Shown here piece after piece: positions 27,489 through 36,357 of a DNA stretch of 64,000 nt (position 1 is the first letter of the stretch; the number at the start of each line of letters is the position of its first letter). The stretch is taken from the NCBI RefSeq assembly GCF_003253485.1, contig NZ_QKTX01000003.1:62001-126000 (forward strand), given 5' to 3'. The translations under genes were made by a program, and so were the position numbers. The notes beneath the pieces are model-generated. The model ran no database searches. It was not told the origin of the DNA and saw only the letters and a program-made list of their open reading frames with translations. Origin of the DNA: Algoriphagus aquaeductus (lineage in GTDB: Bacteria; Bacteroidota; Bacteroidia; Cytophagales; Cyclobacteriaceae).

Positions 27489-28029
27489 TTCCATAGGCTT
27501 ACGAGATGAAGCCAAAGTGAAAAGTTGGATTATAGGGATCTCAGTTGCGATTCCCTTGGCGGTGGCGGTACTCTTGTTTATGCCTGCAAAAATCACCTCT
27601 TTAGGCGATTGGGTGTATTTCCTTCCCCATCTCAATGCGGTCGTAAATACAGCCGCTTCACTGGCCTTGGTTTTGGGACTGGTATTTATCAAGCAGAAAA
27701 AATACACCCTACATGGCGCCACCATGACAGTGGCCTTTGTATTAGGTGCCATCTTTCTGGTCTCTTATGTGATTTATCACAGCGCAGCAGAAAGTACTTC
27801 TTTTGGTGGAGAGGGGTGGATACGTCCTGTCTATTATTTTCTCCTGATTACCCATATCATCCTGGCCGCTGTTGCATTGTTTCCTATTCTGTTTGCCTAC
27901 TATTATGGCTATACCGATCAGCTGGAAAAACACCGAAAAGTGGTTAAATTTGCCTATCCGATTTGGCTGTATGTCTCGGTGACCGGTGTGGTAGTGTATC
28001 TGATGATATCTCCTTATTATATTCACTAA
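27472..28029 (+). CDS. DUF420 membrane protein
   Basis: The 185-residue protein has five transmembrane helices and conserved His positions (PHLNAVVNTAAS, KYTLHGATMT, VIYHSA, LITHIILA) characteristic of DUF420/YozB-like proteins. These are linked to cytochrome oxidase operons and thought to take part in copper or heme delivery during oxidase assembly; the biochemical role is not settled. It overlaps the SCO gene by 17 bp, which suggests translational coupling. Confidence 0.88.
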   Translation: MAKASNSIGLRDEAKVKSWIIGISVAIPLAVAVLLFMPAKITSLGDWVYFLPHLNAVVNTAASLALVLGLVFIKQKKYTLHGATMTVAFVLGAIFLVSYVIYHSAAESTSFGGEGWIRPVYYFLLITHIILAAVALFPILFAYYYGYTDQLEKHRKVVKFAYPIWLYVSVTGVVVYLMISPYYIH

Positions 28030-28071
28030 GTCCATCTTAGTCGTTTTGGATTGACTCGAAAAGAAAAGCTG

Positions 28072-28317
28072 ATGAAACTTAAAATAGTCTGTTTAATCCT
28101 TCTTTCATTTTTGTTGGATTTCGCTGCTTCGGCACAATGTGCCATGTGCCGTGCGTCCGTGGAAAACAACGTGAGCAATGGTGAGACTTCTATCGGGGCA
28201 GGGCTAAACAACGGGATTTTGTACCTGTTTGTCATGCCCTATCTGATGGCCGCCATTATTGGGTATCTCTGGTATAGAACGGCCAAGAAAAGGAAGGCAA
28301 AACTCACTTTGAGGTAA
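28072..28317 (+). CDS. Small CxxC membrane protein of the oxidase cluster
   Basis: The 81-residue protein has a signal peptide (KLKIVCLILLSFLLDFAASAQ). Next come a CAMC motif and a polar stretch (RASVENNVSNGE), then a single transmembrane helix (~45-65) and a basic tail. The ATG at 28072 is preferred over an upstream in-frame TTG at 28051, because it places the leader at the N-terminus. The extracytoplasmic CxxC and the position behind SCO and DUF420 suggest a role in metal or thiol handling during oxidase assembly; that is inference. No named family was recognised. Confidence 0.7.
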   Translation: MKLKIVCLILLSFLLDFAASAQCAMCRASVENNVSNGETSIGAGLNNGILYLFVMPYLMAAIIGYLWYRTAKKRKAKLTLR

Positions 28318-28327
28318 TAGATTCCAT

Positions 28328-28360
28328 AGCAAAGTTTGATACCAGACTTTGCTTTTTTAT
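28328..28360 (+). terminator. Intrinsic terminator after the oxidase assembly genes
   Basis: AGCAAAGT (28328-28335) pairs perfectly with ACTTTGCT (28346-28353), followed by a T-run. It overlaps the TTG that would extend the histidine kinase frame upstream, so the kinase must start at the ATG at 28372. Confidence 0.8.
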
Positions 28361-28371
28361 TTTTAGCCTAC

Positions 28372-31300
28372 ATGAAGCTCACCTTCCGCAGCTTGGTCAT
28401 CGTGGCCAGTGTTATTCTCCTCTTGATCGTGCTGATCTTGAATTTTTTTGTTTTTCAGAAAAGTCAGGAGGAAGAATATCTTGAATCTATTCAACGGAGA
28501 ATCCAGCAGGTAGACAAGAGGTTTGATGCGGATTTCATTCAGGTACTGATGGACATACGTCCTGAGGACCCTATTTCTTTTGAGCGAGTCAGTAACCAGC
28601 GGCATTCCTATCCCTTTTTTATCCTTGATCCGGAAGGAAAATTGCTTTTTTGGTCCGACTTTACCGTCACCTTGGATTTTTCCAATCTGGATTTAGGAAG
28701 AGAGTATCAAATTTTGGAAGACCCCTATGGGACTTTTCTGGTCAAAACCAGGAAACTCAAAAGAAATACCTCGGATTATTTTTTGGTTCAAACATTCAGG
28801 CTTATCTGGCCCGGAACGATAGATAATGATTTTTTGAAGACTGGGCCTAACCCGGAGATATTTGGGAATGACCGTTTTCAGATTTTTGCCAATCCTGAAG
28901 AAGGTGCCCATCAAGTCAAGACCCAATCCGGTAAGCCGCTTTTTGGAATCAATTTTCAATTGGGATTTGACCCGGTCGGGCGGGTGTCCAACACTCCTTT
29001 GTTGGTGTTTATATGCTCGGTGTTTTTGTTGTATTTTCTTTTCTCATTTGATTTTTTGAGGAAAAAGTGGAAAAAGGGCTATCCTTGGCAAACGATTGGG
29101 TATGGCTTTTTGATCTTGGGGGGAGTCCGATTGGTAATGATCGGATTGGATTTTCCGGGGGATTACCTGGATTTGTCACTTTTTGATCCTTCTAATTATG
29201 CCAGTTCCTGGTTCAATCCCAGCTTGGGTGACTTATTGTTGAATACCCTCTGTGCAGGGTTGATCTTCGGTTTGATGATTTTTGAACTGGCTTCTAAAAC
29301 TTCCTTTGAAAAATCAATCGGATGGAGTCGGAAAGTCCGGTTGGAGGGCTTGATCGGATTGGCTTTCGGAGGCTCGACTTTGTTTTACTTGTTGATTTGG
29401 TTTCTTCCCAGAGATTTGATTTTCAATTCCCAATGGATTCTTGACATTCGATCTATCCCCTCTTTCGACTGGTTTAAAGGACTGAGCTTTTTGATTCTTT
29501 TTCTTTGGGGGTCGGTGTATGTCTTGGTAAGCCTCACCTTACTAAGTCTTCTTTTTCATTTAAAAAAGGAGAAGGGAATCTATTATCGGTTTCTCGTATT
29601 TCTAGCCATTCCGGTGATGGCAGCGTGTTTTATGACTGGTTTTTGGTTTGGTATAGCCAGCGTGATCCACTTTGTTTTTCTGTTTTCAATCATTCGGTTT
29701 GAATTGTTCCAAAATGTATTTCGCCTGGGCTTGGATACATTCCTGACTTTTTTCTATGCCTGCTTGATTACTGCCCTGATCTCCGGTATTAGTACTTTTC
29801 AGACCGAGCGCGAACGCTTGATTCAGTCTAAGGTCCGATTTGCCAATCAAAACCTGATTGAAAATGACGTCATGACCGAGTTTTTTCTCGGGGATATTTT
29901 TTCCCGACTGAGAAATGACCTGTTTATCCAAAATCGTCTGGCCGACCCCTTACTTTCCAAAGATCCCATAGAATCAAAAATCAGAAAAATCTATTTGGAC
30001 AATTACTTTGACCAGTTTGAAGTGGTGATCCGAGTATTTTCAACCTCCGGAGCTCAAGTGTTGGGGCCGAGTGAGGGAGGAGACCTAAGGCAGTTGAGAC
30101 AGACTTTTGTGAAAAGCGATTATGCTACGGGAGTTCGTGACTTGTACTTTGTTAGAGGCAAGGAAGCCAATCTCAGCAATAAATTCGTTGCCTTTGTACC
30201 CGTTTTGAGGGAGAACAATCTCCTCGGTACTATTTATTTGGAGCTCAAGCAACTCAGGATTCAGCCGGGAAGTGTGTACCCCAAATTGCTGTTGGATAAA
30301 AAATATGCGGAAAAGCTTGATCCCATTTCCTTTGACTATGCAGTAATCAGAGAAGGAGAGCTGGTTCGCAGCACGGGTACTTTCAACTATAATCAGGAAG
30401 AATTCAAAAAGGAATTAGATCGGGAGCAATTGTTTGAAACCGGGATTATCAGTCTTGGTTTTCACCATTTTGGAATGAGGAATGGAGAAGAATTAATTAT
30501 CCTTTCCTCGCCCACACATACCATTTCCCAGTTTTTTGGAAATATTTCTCTGTACTTCGTTGCCTTTGTTTTTCTCACTTTTTTGGCCATCCTTATCAAT
30601 ACGCTGCTGAAAGGCTATAGGAATTTTGAGTTCAATTATTCCACCAAATTGCAGCTCTATCTCAATTTTGCCTTCTTTTTTCCGATCATCATCATTTCCA
30701 TCATTACGGTGGGATTGCTTGCAGGCAGCTATCGGGATGATCTCAATCGGCAATATGTCCAAAAGGCATCCTTGATTCAGAGCAATCTGGTCACCTTTTT
30801 CAGCAGTCAGGGCAATGCCCAGCCCGACCGAGATTTACTCAACGAGGAAGTGAATGCCTTGGCCAATACTATAGCCAGCGATATTCACCTGTATACCAAG
30901 GAAGGATTTCTTGAGGCCTCAAACCGCAGCAATATCTTTGAGAAAAAAATACTGGCACCTCAGATCAACCCTGCTGCATTGGCTGGAGTCATGGAGAAAA
31001 ATCTTTCTCAAATCCTAGTCGAGGAGCAGATCGGGAAACTCAAATACCAGAGTGTCTATTTGGCGGTTCCCTCTCAGGTCGATCAGTCTGTGATCGCTGT
31101 GTTGGCAGTTCCATTTTTTGAATCAGAGGCAGAGCTCAATTCCCTGATAGCAGATGTGTTGAGTAATATCTTCAATGCCTTCGTAGTCATATTTATCCTG
31201 TTTTTGATTGTTTCCTCCTTTGTTTCCAAAAATCTGACTTTGCCTTTTAAGCTACTCACCCAAAAACTAAAGGCTACCAATCTCGATAATAATGAGCCTA

Positions 31301-32076
31301 TGTATTGGGCCTCAAAGGATGAAATCGGGCTTTTGGTGACTGAATACAACAACATGCTCTACAAGTTGGAGGCCAGTAAGAAAGTGCTCGCTTCTACCGA
31401 AAAGGAATCTGCCTGGCGGGAAATGGCCAAGCAGGTGGCCCATGAGATCAAAAACCCGCTAACCCCCATGAAACTCACCCTTCAGCATTTGTTGAGGTTG
31501 GAGCAGGAAGGGAAGCTAGAAGATCAGGAAAAGCTCAAAAAGTCACTCGAAACCCTAATTCACCAAGTGGATGCCTTGAGTGGGATCGCATCTTCATTTT
31601 CCACCTTTGCCAAGATGCCTTTGCCCAAAAATGAGCTGATGAATTTCAAGCAGGTTCTGAATAAGGTTCTGGACCTCTTTGTCAATGACAAGCGGGTCCA
31701 GCTTGATTTTCAGGATGATTCCTACACGGAGAATATTCCGATCATGGGAGATGACAAGCTGTTTGGACGGGTGATCTCAAACCTGATCATCAATGGCATT
31801 CAGGCAGTAGAGCCCGGAAAAACACCTCATATCCGAATCTGGCTATGGCTCACTGAGCAGGCGGTGTTTTTGGAAATTACGGATAACGGCAAAGGGATCG
31901 CTCCCGAACTTCGGGACAAAATCTTCATCCCCAACTTCAGCACCAAAAGCCAGGGCTCCGGATTGGGATTGGCCATTGCCAAAAGTGGGGTGGAGACCGC
32001 AGGCGGAAAAATATGGTTTGAAACCGAGGTGGGAAAAGGGACCACATTTTACCTGACTTTTCCATTGGTTCAATAG
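28372..32076 (+). CDS. Large NtrY-like sensor histidine kinase
   Basis: The 1234-residue protein has an N-terminal helix, an extracytoplasmic sensory segment (~35-200), then a cluster of about eight transmembrane helices (~210-480). A second sensory segment and another helix near 745-765 follow, then a third extracytoplasmic region, and a helix near 935-955. HAMP lies at ~957-1003, HisKA with phospho-acceptor His1024 in QVAHEIKNPLTPMK, and a HATPase_c domain ending with GSGLGLAIAKSG near 1196. The H-box is of NtrY type. No response regulator gene is adjacent, so it would signal to a partner elsewhere. The multi-sensor layout suggests an envelope or respiratory stimulus, but the ligand is unknown. 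Confidence 0.85.
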   Translation: MKLTFRSLVIVASVILLLIVLILNFFVFQKSQEEEYLESIQRRIQQVDKRFDADFIQVLMDIRPEDPISFERVSNQRHSYPFFILDPEGKLLFWSDFTVTLDFSNLDLGREYQILEDPYGTFLVKTRKLKRNTSDYFLVQTFRLIWPGTIDNDFLKTGPNPEIFGNDRFQIFANPEEGAHQVKTQSGKPLFGINFQLGFDPVGRVSNTPLLVFICSVFLLYFLFSFDFLRKKWKKGYPWQTIGYGFLILGGVRLVMIGLDFPGDYLDLSLFDPSNYASSWFNPSLGDLLLNTLCAGLIFGLMIFELASKTSFEKSIGWSRKVRLEGLIGLAFGGSTLFYLLIWFLPRDLIFNSQWILDIRSIPSFDWFKGLSFLILFLWGSVYVLVSLTLLSLLFHLKKEKGIYYRFLVFLAIPVMAACFMTGFWFGIASVIHFVFLFSIIRFELFQNVFRLGLDTFLTFFYACLITALISGISTFQTERERLIQSKVRFANQNLIENDVMTEFFLGDIFSRLRNDLFIQNRLADPLLSKDPIESKIRKIYLDNYFDQFEVVIRVFSTSGAQVLGPSEGGDLRQLRQTFVKSDYATGVRDLYFVRGKEANLSNKFVAFVPVLRENNLLGTIYLELKQLRIQPGSVYPKLLLDKKYAEKLDPISFDYAVIREGELVRSTGTFNYNQEEFKKELDREQLFETGIISLGFHHFGMRNGEELIILSSPTHTISQFFGNISLYFVAFVFLTFLAILINTLLKGYRNFEFNYSTKLQLYLNFAFFFPIIIISIITVGLLAGSYRDDLNRQYVQKASLIQSNLVTFFSSQGNAQPDRDLLNEEVNALANTIASDIHLYTKEGFLEASNRSNIFEKKILAPQINPAALAGVMEKNLSQILVEEQIGKLKYQSVYLAVPSQVDQSVIAVLAVPFFESEAELNSLIADVLSNIFNAFVVIFILFLIVSSFVSKNLTLPFKLLTQKLKATNLDNNEPMYWASKDEIGLLVTEYNNMLYKLEASKKVLASTEKESAWREMAKQVAHEIKNPLTPMKLTLQHLLRLEQEGKLEDQEKLKKSLETLIHQVDALSGIASSFSTFAKMPLPKNELMNFKQVLNKVLDLFVNDKRVQLDFQDDSYTENIPIMGDDKLFGRVISNLIINGIQAVEPGKTPHIRIWLWLTEQAVFLEITDNGKGIAPELRDKIFIPNFSTKSQGSGLGLAIAKSGVETAGGKIWFETEVGKGTTFYLTFPLVQ

Positions 32077-32121
32077 TTTGAGCTTTTTAGTACCTTGAAA
32101 GAAAATGCCTCCAAGGGTCTA

Positions 32122-35100
32122 ATGCGGCGATTGATCGGTTTCTGGATATTCTTTTTTGCGATAGTACTTGCAGCTTCCGCACAGGAAAAGTGCCGTTGGG
32201 TGATTGCAAAGGATTTTGCATTTCCTCAAATCCTGGATTCCTTGACTGCTTTGGAAACAAGTATTCGCGTAGTGGATGCTCAAGGACAGGTTTACTCCTT
32301 TGTATATTCTACTTCGCAGCGAACACTTCAAATTCAATTTTCAGATCCCAATCCCCCCGATTCCCTGATGGTTTGTTACAAAACCTTGGCGGTCAGGTTG
32401 GATAGGAGTATTGCAAAAAGGACACTCGAAGAAGATTATGATTCCACAGCAAGATTCCGGGATACCCGAGTGGCCGCTGTACCCAGTTTGGATATTCAAG
32501 AAGAGCTTTTCCCCAGCTCCAACCTTTACAAAACCGGAAGTCTTACCAGAGGGGTGTCTTTTGGGAATACTCAAAATGTCTTTGTCAATTCTGCCTTAAA
32601 CCTTCAACTGGAGGGTGATATCGGAGAGAATCTGAAAATCCGGGCAAGTATCACTGACCAAAATGTCCCTTTTCAGCCAGAAGGGAATACCCAGCAAATC
32701 CAGGATTTCGACAACGTACTGATCGAACTTTACAATGATAATTTCAGATTGGCAGCAGGGGATGTGGTATTGCAGCAGCGACAGTCCGAGTTTCTCAGAT
32801 ATTACAAGAATGTACAAGGACTCCAGCTGACCACCAAGTACCAAACGGGTAAAAATTGGGATGCCAGTACACAAGGCTTTGTTTCCGTTGCCAAAGGTAA
32901 GTTTGCCTCGATACAGCTTCCGATTTTGGAAGGTGTGTTGGGTCCATACCGGGTCAATGGGCCAAATGGAGAGCGTTTCGTAATCATCATGGCCAATTCC
33001 GAACGCGTGTTTTTGGATGGAAAACTGCTCCAAAGGGGGTTCAACGCCGACTATGTGATCGATTACAATCAAGCTGAAATCACCTTTACCCCAAGGGTGT
33101 TAATTACACAATATTCCAGGGTAAGAGTGGATTTTGAGTTTGCGGAGCGGAATTATTCCCGATCGATTCTTGGGGCAAATCATTTGCAAACCAATGGGAA
33201 AGTGGATTTTTACCTCAATTTTTACCAAGAAAAAGACAACAGAAACCGTCCGCTTTTTACAGCGTTTTCCCCCGGCGAACAAGCGCTATTGGCATCGGTA
33301 GGGGATCAGATATTGGATGCGGTGATCCCCAGGATTGATTCCATCGCGTTTGACCCCACACGGATCATGTATGAAAAGGTGGAGGATGAAGATGATCTGG
33401 GCAGGCCCATCACTTTTTATCGCTACTCCACCGATCCACAAAAAGCTTTTTTCGTACTCGGGTTTTCTCAAGTGGGTGCAGGCCTGGGAGATTACAAGCG
33501 AGTCAATCAACTGACCAACGGGACTGTGTTCGAATACGTGCCGAGGATCAATGGACAGCCTCAGGCAGATTATTCCATTCTGACTCAACTTCCCGCACCT
33601 GACTCCAAGCGGATGACCACCGCCGGTACCCGGATCAAATTTGGCAACCATGAAAAAATATATACTGAGTTGGCTCTTTCTTCTCAGGACAAGAATCTTT
33701 TTTCTGAAATAGACAATGAAGATAATCAGGGAATTGCCTGGAAAGTGGGGCTTCAGTCCGAGGATCGGGAAATCGGACTGCTTAAAGGATATAAGCTGAA
33801 AGCCCAAACCGAGCTGGAGTACAATTCGACGAATTTCAATTTCATTGATCGTTTTCGCTATATCGAGTTTGACCGGGATTGGGGATTGGATGCAGCAGAT
33901 CTGCAACAGGCAGCGGCTGAGCGTTTTTTCTGGACACAAGTAGCCTTGGACAAGGATGCCCGAAACAATTTTCTCTATAAAATCTATTTGAGAAACCGGG
34001 CAGATAAACTCTCAGGTTCTCAGCACACGGCTGCCTGGAATACCGAGTTGGGAAAAAGGGTGGGAATCAAGCAGGAGTTTTTTAGACTGAATTCATCCAA
34101 AGATTCACTCCAGTCCGATTGGGTGAGGTATTTGGGGAATGTCAGCTACCGATCCAAAATTCTCGTTCCCGGTTACCAGTTTTCTTTGGACCAAAATACG
34201 CTTCGATTGGCAGCGCGTGACTCCGTGCTGAGTACAGCCATGAATTTCAAAGAACACTTGGTATTCCTGAAAAGTAATGACACGCTGAGCTATGCGTTTT
34301 CTGCTGATGCAGCATGGAGGCGGGACCGATTGCCGGTGAGTGGGAGACTTTTGGATGATACGGAGGCGTTTACGGCCAATTTTACCTTCCGTAAACAATG
34401 GGCCAATCATAACCTGAGCAGCACTTTCACCTACAGGGAGCTTGAGTTTTTGCAGCGGGAATCAGCCGGAGAGCTCACCTTGCTCAGCAAAGTGGATTAT
34501 TCGGGGTCTTTGGGGAAAAATCTCATCAGAAACGAAATCAGCTATGCCTTGGGCAATGGCCGGGAACTTCAGCGGGAATTTGTCTTTTTGCCTGCTCCCA
34601 ATGGAGATGGTACACATACTTGGCGTGATGACAACGGGGACGGGATTCAGCAGCTGAACGAGTTTTACCTTGCGATCAATCCAGAAGAAAGATTGTACAT
34701 CAAAATTTTCGTTCCTACCGATACCTATGTCGAAGCCTATACCACGCTGCTCAATTATCGGATTCAAGCTCGATTTCCCGAGGAATGGAAAAGTGCTGGA
34801 GGGTTTAAGTCCTTCTTGCATAAGTTTTCCAATACATCCAGCTTGAGTGTGGAAAAGAAAGTCACTTCGGATGATTTTGTAAGCCGGATCAGTCCCTTCA
34901 TCGGGGGAGTTGATCGGGATCGGATTCTTTCGCTTCGTCAGGTGATCCGAACTTCCTTTTTTTTCAATCGGGCTTCTGCCAAGTATGGCTTTGATCTTTC
35001 TCTTTTTGATTCGCAGTTAAAGCAGCTTCTTTCAGGGGGATTTGAAGATCAGATTCAACAAGATTGGAAGCTGAATACGCGATTCAACTTCAACTCGATT

Positions 35101-35586
35101 ACGACACTAAGACTAATTGGGGGAGTGGGGAACAGAATTTCAGCCTCTGATTTTTTGGAAAACCGAAATTACACGATTCGACAGCGATCACTTGGCCCTG
35201 AATTGGCATGGCAGCCTTCCCCATTTTTCAGAACCACCGGCTCTTACTCTTACACCGGAAAAGAAAATACACAAAACCTAGAGTTCGAGGAACTAGCCAA
35301 AATCCATCAAGTCGGGGTGGATTTGCGATACGCAAAAGCCATTAAGACCACTTTGACAGGAAATCTCAAACTCATCCAAATCGATTACAATGGCGAAGTA
35401 AATTCACCCGTGGGCTATGAAATGCTCCAAGCCCTCACAGCAGGTACCAATGTCACATGGACTGTGAGTTGGTTGCAAAAAATTGGAACAGGCTTGCAAC
35501 TTAACCTAGTCTACGAGGGAAGAAATTCTGAAGGTCTGGATCGGGTGGTCCATGTGGGACGAATGCAAGTCTCCGCACTCTTTTAA
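32122..35586 (+). CDS. Large outer-membrane beta-barrel-type protein, function unknown
   Basis: The 1154-residue protein starts at the ATG at 32122, directly before a signal peptide (FWIFFFAIVLAASAQ). A TTG at 32095 would bury the leader. An N-terminal soluble part (~20-150) is followed by long runs of alternating residues with Tyr/Phe girdles, as in large outer-membrane barrels. Family-like blocks are GSLTRGVSFGNTQNVFVNS, GFNADYVIDYNQAEITFTP, and a Ca-binding-like DDNGDGIQQLNEF. These recall SprA-like or gliding/T9SS-associated barrels of Bacteroidota, but no firm family is assigned. It starts 45 bp after the kinase stop and may be cotranscribed with it. Confidence 0.7.
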   Translation: MRRLIGFWIFFFAIVLAASAQEKCRWVIAKDFAFPQILDSLTALETSIRVVDAQGQVYSFVYSTSQRTLQIQFSDPNPPDSLMVCYKTLAVRLDRSIAKRTLEEDYDSTARFRDTRVAAVPSLDIQEELFPSSNLYKTGSLTRGVSFGNTQNVFVNSALNLQLEGDIGENLKIRASITDQNVPFQPEGNTQQIQDFDNVLIELYNDNFRLAAGDVVLQQRQSEFLRYYKNVQGLQLTTKYQTGKNWDASTQGFVSVAKGKFASIQLPILEGVLGPYRVNGPNGERFVIIMANSERVFLDGKLLQRGFNADYVIDYNQAEITFTPRVLITQYSRVRVDFEFAERNYSRSILGANHLQTNGKVDFYLNFYQEKDNRNRPLFTAFSPGEQALLASVGDQILDAVIPRIDSIAFDPTRIMYEKVEDEDDLGRPITFYRYSTDPQKAFFVLGFSQVGAGLGDYKRVNQLTNGTVFEYVPRINGQPQADYSILTQLPAPDSKRMTTAGTRIKFGNHEKIYTELALSSQDKNLFSEIDNEDNQGIAWKVGLQSEDREIGLLKGYKLKAQTELEYNSTNFNFIDRFRYIEFDRDWGLDAADLQQAAAERFFWTQVALDKDARNNFLYKIYLRNRADKLSGSQHTAAWNTELGKRVGIKQEFFRLNSSKDSLQSDWVRYLGNVSYRSKILVPGYQFSLDQNTLRLAARDSVLSTAMNFKEHLVFLKSNDTLSYAFSADAAWRRDRLPVSGRLLDDTEAFTANFTFRKQWANHNLSSTFTYRELEFLQRESAGELTLLSKVDYSGSLGKNLIRNEISYALGNGRELQREFVFLPAPNGDGTHTWRDDNGDGIQQLNEFYLAINPEERLYIKIFVPTDTYVEAYTTLLNYRIQARFPEEWKSAGGFKSFLHKFSNTSSLSVEKKVTSDDFVSRISPFIGGVDRDRILSLRQVIRTSFFFNRASAKYGFDLSLFDSQLKQLLSGGFEDQIQQDWKLNTRFNFNSITTLRLIGGVGNRISASDFLENRNYTIRQRSLGPELAWQPSPFFRTTGSYSYTGKENTQNLEFEELAKIHQVGVDLRYAKAIKTTLTGNLKLIQIDYNGEVNSPVGYEMLQALTAGTNVTWTVSWLQKIGTGLQLNLVYEGRNSEGLDRVVHVGRMQVSALF

Positions 35587-35596
35587 TAAAAAAATG

Positions 35597-35634
35597 TAAC
35601 TTTGTTCGCGTTAGATAGTTGTCATACTAACTAT
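35597..35634 (+). promoter_or_regulatory. Candidate promoter and dyad operator of the SDR-ispG operon
   Basis: TAACTTTG (35597-35604) matches the TAnnTTTG -7 box. A dyad ATAGTT (35615-35620) / AACTAT (35629-35634) lies directly behind the predicted start and could be an operator. No clear -33 element was found. Confidence 0.35.
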
Positions 35635-35649
35635 TAAACTGCTAAACAA

Positions 35650-36354
35650 ATGAGGAAAAGTATCCTGGTGACAGGAGGTACAAAAGGGATCGGCAGGGCG
35701 ATCATAGAGCGGTTTGCGGCAGAGGGATTTGATGTCTTTACCTGTTCGCGAAATGAGGCCGATTTGCTTGCTTTGAAAGCTTCCTTAGAGGCTAAATATC
35801 CGGACATTCATGTTTTTGTTTCAGTAGCAGACCTTTCAAAAAAGGAGGAGGTATTTCGCTTTTCCAATGAGGTAAAGGAAAGAGCCCTTCCGGATGTTTT
35901 GGTAAATAATACGGGAATTTTTCTTCCCGGGGCTTTGCATGATGAGCCGGAGGGCAACTTCGAATTTATTATGCATACCAACCTTTTCTCTGCTTATTAC
36001 CTCAGTCGAGCCTTTATTAGGGAGATGATCCAGCGCAGATCAGGTCATTTATTTAGTATGGGCTCTATTGCAGGATTGACTGCTTATCCCAATGGGGGAA
36101 GTTATGCCGTGTCCAAATGGGCCATGCTAGGGATGACTAAATGTCTTCGGGAGGAATTGAAGCCTCATCAGATCAAGGTGACCTCCATTTTGGCTGGCGC
36201 CACCCTGACCGATAGCTGGGCAGGTGTTGAGTTACCCAGTGAGCGTTTTATCCGTGCGCAGGACGTGGCAGAGAGTGTTTGGGCTGCCTATAACCTTTCC
36301 CCCCAAACCGTTGTTGAAGAACTAATTATCCGCCCACAACTTGGAGATATTTGA
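35650..36354 (+). CDS. Short-chain dehydrogenase/reductase
   Basis: The 234-residue NAD(P)-dependent enzyme has the cofactor-binding motif TGGTKGIG (~8-15) and a second block NNTG in LVNNTGIF. The catalytic Ser lies in FSMGSIAG, and Tyr and Lys in SYAVSK. It is a classical SDR; the substrate cannot be read from sequence. The product of the next gene (IspG, 3 bp downstream) is an isoprenoid enzyme, but no functional link is evident. Confidence 0.88.
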   Translation: MRKSILVTGGTKGIGRAIIERFAAEGFDVFTCSRNEADLLALKASLEAKYPDIHVFVSVADLSKKEEVFRFSNEVKERALPDVLVNNTGIFLPGALHDEPEGNFEFIMHTNLFSAYYLSRAFIREMIQRRSGHLFSMGSIAGLTAYPNGGSYAVSKWAMLGMTKCLREELKPHQIKVTSILAGATLTDSWAGVELPSERFIRAQDVAESVWAAYNLSPQTVVEELIIRPQLGDI

Positions 36355-36357
36355 CCT

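Noticed and set aside
33286..33939. Minus-strand ORF of 217 codons inside the large outer-membrane protein gene
   Set aside because: It is a shadow of a clearly coding plus-strand frame with a signal peptide and barrel pattern.
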